Positions 59,068 to 64,000 of a DNA stretch of 64,000 nt are shown here, one piece after another; within the stretch, counting starts at the first letter, position 1; every line of letters starts with the position of its first letter. The translations under genes were made by a program, and so were the position numbers. The notes under the pieces were generated by a model that was given only the letters and a program-made list of their open reading frames with translations, was not told the origin of the DNA and did not search any database. The DNA comes from Nitrosopumilus ureiphilus (GTDB lineage: Archaea > Thermoproteota > Nitrososphaeria > Nitrososphaerales > Nitrosopumilaceae): NCBI RefSeq assembly GCF_013407185.1, contig NZ_CP026995.1, forward strand, positions 1,757,913-1,821,912, read 5' to 3'.

Positions 59068-59523
59068 TTACACTTCATATCCCATAATTTTGGCATCAAT
59101 TAAGGCAGGATCAACTGCTTTAACCAAAACAGTGATGGTAGAGTGTTGTATATCTAGCCAACCTGAAAGTTTTGCATCAACAGTCTCCGTGTCAGAATGT
59201 ACACTTATCAGTATATTTTTCACATCAGTTGTGCCATCATTTTGGATTCTGTAAACAATTCGATAGGTTATTGCATCAGAATCTGCGCTTGCTGGAACAT
59301 AGCCTTTTGTTGATTTAACTGAAACCTCAGAACTTTTTTGAGGTTCTGTAACTTGGATTAGACTCAAGTCCACATCGGGTTCTGGTTCATCTAATACAAC
59401 ATGTCTGTCCCTGACTAATTTTGCATCTGCCTCATCAATACTTCCAGATATGGTTGCAATTGCAAATATTGCTACAATAGCAACCAATCCAATGTATTTT
59501 GTTTCTTGTTTCATAATTAACAT
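59068..59523 (-). CDS. exported hypothetical protein
   Basis: 151 residues; signal (YIGLVAIVAIFAIATISGSI, cleavage near ADA|KL). The mature part has a beta-rich stretch with TYRIVYRIQNDGTTDVKNIL and STITVLVKAVDPALIDAKIM, an Ig-like or DUF11-like pattern. No cysteines. The first or second Met (MLIM) may start it. Confidence 0.65.
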   Translation of the reverse strand: MLIMKQETKYIGLVAIVAIFAIATISGSIDEADAKLVRDRHVVLDEPEPDVDLSLIQVTEPQKSSEVSVKSTKGYVPASADSDAITYRIVYRIQNDGTTDVKNILISVHSDTETVDAKLSGWLDIQHSTITVLVKAVDPALIDAKIMGYEV

Positions 59524-59561
59524 TATAGAAAATACAATTTATCAAAATTCCCAGATTCATT

Positions 59562-59590
59562 CCAATTGCTTTGTGATACATTGCAATTGG
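59562..59590. promoter_or_regulatory. inverted repeat CCAATTGC/GCAATTGG
   Basis: Eight-base arms (59562-59569, 59583-59590) around 13 bases that include ATACATT; the right part reads ATACATTGCAA, half of the motif at 58339 and 60638. Lies between the divergent starts at 59523 and 59638. Confidence 0.45.
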
Positions 59591-59637
59591 ATATAATGTG
59601 GGAATTGGATTAAATCAAATGTTGTCTAAATAAGGGT

Positions 59638-60156
59638 ATGGTTTCATCAGTAACCAAAAGTAAAGGTACATCGACTGAAAAACATATTGGAATTATAACC
59701 GTAATTCTTCTTCTCTTTGTAATTTTCATTGCAGCATATTTAACAGAGGCAGATGGCTACAAACAATCAGGTCAATTAGAAAAAACACCCCAAACATTTT
59801 ACATGCGAGGGGACTTGAGTGAAAAAACTCAAGAAAAATCTTATGGGGGAGATATTATTGGGGATTTTACCATTATTGTAAATGTTAATGATGTAAAGAT
59901 ATTAGCATCACTTGATGATTACACCCAACATAGAATAATGGATGCATGGCTAATTGATTCAAATACAGATCAAATGATAAACATAGGAACCTTTGATGGG
60001 AATAAACTAACCAACAATATTACGATAAAAATTTGGTCATACAATGTCATATTAATCACAGAAAAAATATATGATGAGAATTCTAAAATTGATGTTCCCA
60101 TAGGCGGATCTTTGTTAGAAAAAGAGCCAGAATACAAAAGTTGTAAGTGTGGATAA
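59638..60156 (+). CDS. membrane-anchored exported protein
   Basis: 172 residues. N-terminal anchor (HIGIITVILLLFVIFIAAYL), then a beta-rich extracytoplasmic domain (GDFTIIVNVNDVKILASLDD, NITIKIWSYNVILITEKIYD) ending CKCG. Divergent from 59068-59523. No family recognised. Confidence 0.6.
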   Translation: MVSSVTKSKGTSTEKHIGIITVILLLFVIFIAAYLTEADGYKQSGQLEKTPQTFYMRGDLSEKTQEKSYGGDIIGDFTIIVNVNDVKILASLDDYTQHRIMDAWLIDSNTDQMINIGTFDGNKLTNNITIKIWSYNVILITEKIYDENSKIDVPIGGSLLEKEPEYKSCKCG

Positions 60157-60195
60157 GCTTCTTTTGAGTATATTCAAAAAAGTGTTTTTGATTCT

Positions 60196-60606
60196 TTAGA
60201 GATAGGTTTTCTTTTGGTTTATTTTACTGTCTGCTTTTTTCAAAACAATATCTAATACATTTAGATTTTTCATTAATAGTTCGGATACAAAATACATCTT
60301 CCCATACTTCTCTCCAAAAGTATCCACCAAGTTATTTTTATGTAAAATCTTCATGTTGTGCTGAATTCCTTTGTACTCCATTCCTAATTTTTGGGATATT
60401 TGATTGATGTTGGATGGCTCTTCAATCAATATTTTGATGATTTTCAGTCTGGTGTATCTTCCACTCATTCCAGTGAAGACTTCGATAAATAATTTCATTG
60501 CATATGGATCTGGGTTTTGTTCATCAATTGTAAAATATTTAGAAATAAATTTGGAAAATCCATTCCCTACCAAACTACAAACAACATCATCATTATGTCT
60601 AATCAT
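60196..60606 (-). CDS. ArsR-like winged-helix regulator
   Basis: 136 residues: TGMSGRYTRLKIIKILIEEP, SNINQISQKLGMEYKGIQHN (HTH) and LHKNNLVDTFG with a wing (EKYGKMYFVSE). The perfect palindrome ATTGCAATGCATTGCAAT lies 32 bases upstream (60638-60655); autoregulation is likely. The same core recurs before the helical protein at 58398. Confidence 0.7.
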   Translation of the reverse strand: MIRHNDDVVCSLVGNGFSKFISKYFTIDEQNPDPYAMKLFIEVFTGMSGRYTRLKIIKILIEEPSNINQISQKLGMEYKGIQHNMKILHKNNLVDTFGEKYGKMYFVSELLMKNLNVLDIVLKKADSKINQKKTYL

Positions 60607-60637
60607 AATATTGTCATGTCATAATGTATGATAAAGT

Positions 60638-60655
60638 ATTGCAATGCATTGCAAT
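60638..60655. promoter_or_regulatory. perfect palindrome ATTGCAATGCATTGCAAT
   Basis: An 18-base perfect palindrome upstream of the regulator at 60606. The inner TGCAATGCATTGCA differs by one base from 58339-58352 and matches half of 59562-59590. Operator candidate for a small local regulon. Confidence 0.65.
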
Positions 60656-60834
60656 ATAATTTGATAATTTAGATAAATCCAACTAAATATGATGAAGTCT
60701 AGACACTATACGGATATAAAAAACGATGAATCGTAATTCTCGGAAATAGAAAAAAAATTGTCTTGCAGTGAACAACAATGCATTTGGAAGTAATATGGCA
60801 ATTTGATTATACGTAATTCTTACGTAAATTAATT

Positions 60835-61179
60835 ATGAATGAAAGAAAAAGAATAGATAAAAACATGGAGAATCTATTTTTTAGAACCGATGGAATAAGA
60901 AAAATAATTTGTAAAAAATGGTCATTAGAAATAATAAATATAATTGATAAGAGAAAACAATTAAGATACAAAGATATAGCATCCATGTTTGAAGGTATTA
61001 GTCCTACTGCATTAAGTTCAGTACTAAAAGAGCTTGAGATGGAGAAAATTATCAAAAAAGAAAAATTTAATGAAATCCCTCCAAGAACAGAATATTCGTT
61101 ATTACAAAGAGGGGAAGATCTTTTGCATGCAATAACACCATTAAAAAAATGGATAATGGTAGATAAAAGAACTACATAA
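60835..61179 (+). CDS. HxlR-family winged-helix regulator
   Basis: 114 residues: KIICKKWSLEIINIIDKRKQ, LRYKDIASMFEGISPTALSS and VLKELEMEKIIKKEKFNEIP, with the PPRTEYSLLQRGEDLL end of HxlR proteins. Dimeric DNA binding is expected. Inducer unknown. It precedes the RHH gene at 61254 by 74 bases. Confidence 0.8.
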   Translation: MNERKRIDKNMENLFFRTDGIRKIICKKWSLEIINIIDKRKQLRYKDIASMFEGISPTALSSVLKELEMEKIIKKEKFNEIPPRTEYSLLQRGEDLLHAITPLKKWIMVDKRTT

Positions 61180-61253
61180 TTTTGTAGTATAGAAGTTTTG
61201 AACAGATTTTGGGCAATTCTTTAAAAATCATTATTTATGTGTAAGAGCGTCAA

Positions 61254-61790
61254 ATGGAAAAAGATTCAAAAATTAAAACCCGTACCGTTTCATTTCGAAT
61301 TCCAGAAGATGTTCTTCATGAAATTGAAAAAGTGGCAAAAACAAAACTAATCTCCACAAATGGATTAATCAATCAGATCTTAACGCAGTATACATCATGG
61401 GATAAATACGAAGATAGGATTACAATGTTTCGAGTGCCAGGAGAAAGTTTGCAACATATTTTATTACATCTTGATGAAGTACGAAGAGGAGAAGCAGTTG
61501 ACATTATCTTCAACATTATACGCGACTGGACACTAGTATCAAAGAAAAAATTTGACATATTCTCTTGTTTAGATACACTTGAGGTTTACTGTAGAATGGT
61601 AGGGGTTTCAATAGAAGATCGTGTTTCAAATGGAGTACGATCATTTGTTATCATGCACAATCTAGGCCAAAATGCCTCAATTTTAATCAGTGATTTGGCA
61701 CACAAAATATTTTGGGAATTAACAAGGAAAAAAATAGAAACTGAATTGACTAAAACAACAGTGATTGCAAAAGTCACTACTGATTTTTAG
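61254..61790 (+). CDS. RHH-type regulator with C-terminal domain, intact
   Basis: 178 residues: RTVSFRIPEDVLHEIEKVAK forms the ribbon and first helix; a C-terminal domain follows with WDKYEDRITMFRVP, LDTLEVYCRM and SFVIMHNLGQNASILISDL. Same family as the frameshifted gene at 1864-2453, and the intact copy shows what that one lost. Overlaps the phasin-like gene 61777 by 14 bases at the convergent ends. Confidence 0.7.
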   Translation: MEKDSKIKTRTVSFRIPEDVLHEIEKVAKTKLISTNGLINQILTQYTSWDKYEDRITMFRVPGESLQHILLHLDEVRRGEAVDIIFNIIRDWTLVSKKKFDIFSCLDTLEVYCRMVGVSIEDRVSNGVRSFVIMHNLGQNASILISDLAHKIFWELTRKKIETELTKTTVIAKVTTDF

Positions 61791-62265
61791 CATTTATTTC
61801 ATGAATGTCTGACTGTTTTTGTGTTATTTTAGATTCTGATTCATTTTTAATGATTGTTGGTGTGTTTTCAAAAAAATCACATCCTCTTTGCAATGCTTGA
61901 ATGTATAAAACGGCATTACTATTAATTGACCTCATATTATTTTTCAAATTCTTTAAACTCTCAACATATAGAGTATCTATATTTTGGATTAAATGGATCC
62001 AAGCAGTGGTATTTTGCTTTACAATTCCTGTAGGGATATGTGGAATTAGTAGAGAACCATATTGATTTGACATTTTATTTTGTAATTCTAAACTATGCTG
62101 TATAACGTTCAGAGATCCATACAAAAATTCTGAACTTACCTGACCACACATACCGAAAACTCTCTTTGTGAGATTATCTATCTCATCTATACTTTTTGCA
62201 TAGTCTTCTTTTAAAAGATCTACAGTTTTTTCCTGTTCATTTGATTTAATTTCATGTTTAGTCAA
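61777..62265 (-). CDS. helical phasin-like protein
   Basis: 162 residues, all helix: KTVDLLKEDYAKSIDEIDNL, QVSSEFLYGSLNVIQHSLEL and SLKNLKNNMRSINSNAVLYI. Polar ends, amphipathic centre, like the phasin family in profile. No catalytic motif. One of four such genes between 54 and 64 kb. Confidence 0.55.
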   Translation of the reverse strand: MTKHEIKSNEQEKTVDLLKEDYAKSIDEIDNLTKRVFGMCGQVSSEFLYGSLNVIQHSLELQNKMSNQYGSLLIPHIPTGIVKQNTTAWIHLIQNIDTLYVESLKNLKNNMRSINSNAVLYIQALQRGCDFFENTPTIIKNESESKITQKQSDIHEINAKNQ

Positions 62266-62382
62266 TTTTTAAATCCAAATAAAATATAGTATTATTTATC
62301 ATAAAAAGATATACCCACATCTGCAAAGAAGTAATTGCAACTGTTTGCACGGATTTATAACTATTAAAACAAATTTGATGTA

Positions 62383-62784
62383 ATGTCAGTTATTGTTTCA
62401 GAGGAATCAGGAATTCTTTCCAGAGAAATAATGTCATCTGAAATAGAATTCATCTGTCTAATTAATACAAGAGGAAGATTGGTTGACTCTCTTGGGATTG
62501 ATTGTATTGATATGCCACAAAGCAGCAGAGAAATGTTCTTTATGAAAATTGCACTTCGAAATTCAATGCAAAGAGACTTTGATGATTATTTAGGTCATGT
62601 AGATTATTGCATGACCCAACGTGGAAATAAAAAATTCATTACAATTCCACTTTCTGATAAAAACACAATTTTAGCTGTAATTGACAAAGAGTCTAATCAG
62701 AATAATGTGATTCTAAACATCATCGAGATGGTAAGAAGAAATGAACAAGATCTAGATAAAAATATTCTGGAGGTTAAATCCTAG
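62383..62784 (+). CDS. roadblock-like hypothetical protein
   Basis: 133 residues: EFICLINTRGRLVDSLGIDC, MALRNS-like helix, and TQRGNKKFITIPLSDKNTIL with AVIDKESN. The alternation of strands and helices resembles roadblock/LC7-type small regulators found across archaea, here unfused. Followed directly by the zinc microprotein at 62786. Confidence 0.5.
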   Translation: MSVIVSEESGILSREIMSSEIEFICLINTRGRLVDSLGIDCIDMPQSSREMFFMKIALRNSMQRDFDDYLGHVDYCMTQRGNKKFITIPLSDKNTILAVIDKESNQNNVILNIIEMVRRNEQDLDKNILEVKS

Positions 62785-62785
62785 A

Positions 62786-62980
62786 TTGAATCTTTATGAT
62801 TCAAAAACAATTCGTTGTGTGCAATGTGACAAGGTAGTTGGTGAAATCGATTTTGACGCCCAAGTTATTCGTCCAATGTGTGGCCAGTGTGATGACCCAA
62901 AACCTGATGTACTAGATCAACTATCCTACAGAATAAAAATCCATTCTAACAAAAAGGTAGAAAATCCCATTCCCATTTAA
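62786..62980 (+). CDS. 64-residue zinc-ribbon protein
   Basis: From a TTG start one base after the previous stop: IRCVQCDKVVGEIDFDAQVI, then RPMCGQCDDPKPD. CxxC-x(17)-CxxC ribbon. Same orientation and tight spacing suggest cotranscription with 62383. Confidence 0.6.
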   Translation: MNLYDSKTIRCVQCDKVVGEIDFDAQVIRPMCGQCDDPKPDVLDQLSYRIKIHSNKKVENPIPI

Positions 62981-63172
62981 TATTCAATCATAATTTTTTA
63001 AAAGAAAATACAATAGTGTTCAGTTAACAAAAATAATATTTTATACATAATTGTATATAATTTAAAAATACTTTTGTAAAAAAGTATCCGATAAATCATT
63101 TATAAAATTGGTAGTTCTGTCATGTAATTAATTTGGAAAACTAGTTAAATCTCAGTAACACTGTTTTGTATT

Positions 63173-63607
63173 ATGGAAAACAAAAATGAGAGCACCACAC
63201 ATGAAGAAAACAGGATTTCTATTTGCGATGTAATGAAAGATGGAACATCAGAGATAACTCAGAAACTAGAATCACAGGTGCCCACATTTGTTCAAAACTT
63301 TTCAGATTGGTATACTGAATATCTTCACATGTATGATGATCTTTTTGGAACATGTTATATGGCAGAAAAAGAATTTTTTGACAAGTTAAACTTAGATCAG
63401 AAAATGCTAAAAGAGTTAAAAAGGAATTTTGATATTTTGAAAAAAACTTATCTGGATGGTATAGACATGTCAACAAATTTTTTTAATGCATACACTAAGA
63501 TTAGAATAGATGCAATAAAATCTTTTGATAATTATGTTCATGTCTTGATGGAGTCATATGCAAAAAACCTTTCACAATATAATGAGTACATAAAACAATT
63601 CAAGTAA
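63173..63607 (+). CDS. helical phasin-like protein, paralogue of 54360
   Basis: 144 residues: ISICDVMKDGTSEITQKLES, EKEFFDKLNLDQKMLKELKR and AIKSFDNYVHVLMESYAKNL. Matches 54360-54812 in every segment. Nine bases before the alpha/beta hydrolase start, so the two are probably one operon. That supports a storage-polymer or acyl-ester role. Confidence 0.65.
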   Translation: MENKNESTTHEENRISICDVMKDGTSEITQKLESQVPTFVQNFSDWYTEYLHMYDDLFGTCYMAEKEFFDKLNLDQKMLKELKRNFDILKKTYLDGIDMSTNFFNAYTKIRIDAIKSFDNYVHVLMESYAKNLSQYNEYIKQFK

Positions 63608-63616
63608 TTTTTGGGA

Positions 63617-64000
63617 ATGACTGTTGAAAAATTTGTCATGGTGAATGATCAGAAAATAAGATATCTTGAAGGAGGTGATGGATTCACATTGATACTGATT
63701 CATGGTCTTGGGGCTTCAGCAGACAGATGGTTATCTGTGATTCCTTATTTAGAGAAAAATTTTCATTTGATAGTACCTGATCTAATTGGGTTTGGAGACA
63801 GCGATAAACCTAACGTAAATTATACCATGGAGTTTTTTGTACAATTTTTGCAGAATTTTGTAGATGCCATCAAAGTAGGACAATTTGACATTATTGGTTC
63901 TTCGTTTGGAGGTCAAATAGTTGCAGAATATTCTGTCATTCATGGTAATAACATAAAGAAGATGGTCTTGGTGTCTCCTTCAGGAATAAATCCTCGCCTT
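63617..64000 (+). CDS. alpha/beta hydrolase, 3' end beyond window
   Basis: First 128 residues: TLILIHGLGASADRWLSVIP (oxyanion HGLG), LIVPDLIGFGDSDKPN and the nucleophile elbow IIGSSFGGQIVA (GSSFG, Ser). Belongs to the fold's esterase/lipase/depolymerase group. The Ser elbow excludes a PhaC synthase, which uses Cys. With the phasin-like gene upstream a polyester depolymerase or thioesterase is conceivable. The catalytic Asp/His lie beyond the edge. Confidence 0.8.
   Translation, partial: MTVEKFVMVNDQKIRYLEGGDGFTLILIHGLGASADRWLSVIPYLEKNFHLIVPDLIGFGDSDKPNVNYTMEFFVQFLQNFVDAIKVGQFDIIGSSFGGQIVAEYSVIHGNNIKKMVLVSPSGINPRL

Overview
The window looks like the chromosome of an ammonia-oxidising archaeon of the Nitrosopumilus type (Thaumarchaeota/Nitrososphaerota). 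This is an inference from gene content. The DNA is AT-rich and carries archaeal information-processing genes: RadA, Rpb4, L21e, S30e, NOP5-fibrillarin, Trm1, archaeal Apt, an RPC34-like Fe-S winged-helix protein and KsgA beside DUF655. It also has blue-copper (cupredoxin) proteins, secreted CFI-box proteins, many universal-stress proteins and many very small zinc-ribbon proteins. Coding is dense, many starts sit close to TATA boxes, and one tRNA (Ser-GCT) is present.

Layout. 1-13 kb is an accessory and regulatory stretch. It holds a divergent CBS pair, HTH and RHH regulators (one RHH gene frameshifted), a decayed IS200/IS605 end, a copper/metal module (Met-rich cupredoxin, zinc-ribbon microprotein, divergent CmtR-like ArsR repressor), two candidate structured RNAs, tRNA-Ser, UspA proteins, an ATP-cone nuclease coupled to a bifunctional nuclease, and a metallophosphoesterase. 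13-15.7 kb holds a secreted serpin operon and a second frameshifted gene. 15.7-21.7 kb is a conserved housekeeping block: a beta-decarboxylating dehydrogenase, HemK-like methyltransferase, KsgA, DUF655, Rpb4, L21e, RlmN and RadA.

21.7-33.25 kb is a mobile island wedged between the radA promoter and the S30e gene. It holds three full-length paralogous transposases with an N-terminal SWIM zinc finger, a zinc ribbon and a DDE core. Each is divergently transcribed from a small operon that begins with a zinc-ribbon or RHH protein. In two units that operon ends in a related helical protein whose last codons form a shared palindrome. Two transposase remnants, a candidate GNAT toxin-antitoxin pair, a membrane-protein gene pair and several start-codon palindromes lie in the same island. 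Two of the three transposase genes also overlap a similar 31-32 residue ORF in another frame. I regard this array as the most likely undescribed system here.

33.3-48.6 kb returns to core genes: S30e, a radical SAM enzyme, PyrK-PyrD, NOP5-fibrillarin, RNase HII, Trm1, RlmE, the RPC34-like protein, an OLD-type ATPase, a secreted beta-repeat protein, and the purine salvage pair Apt-MtnP. 48.7-57 kb has an integrase remnant, a SHOCT protein, TPR and large secreted proteins, and several small proteins. 57-64 kb has an IS5-like transposase of atypical composition, then a regulator-rich stretch with helical, phasin-like proteins and an alpha/beta hydrolase cut by the window end. A shared TGCAATrCATTGCA palindrome suggests a local regulon there. 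Perfect in-frame minisatellites tail three core genes (radA, nop5, the RPC34-like gene).
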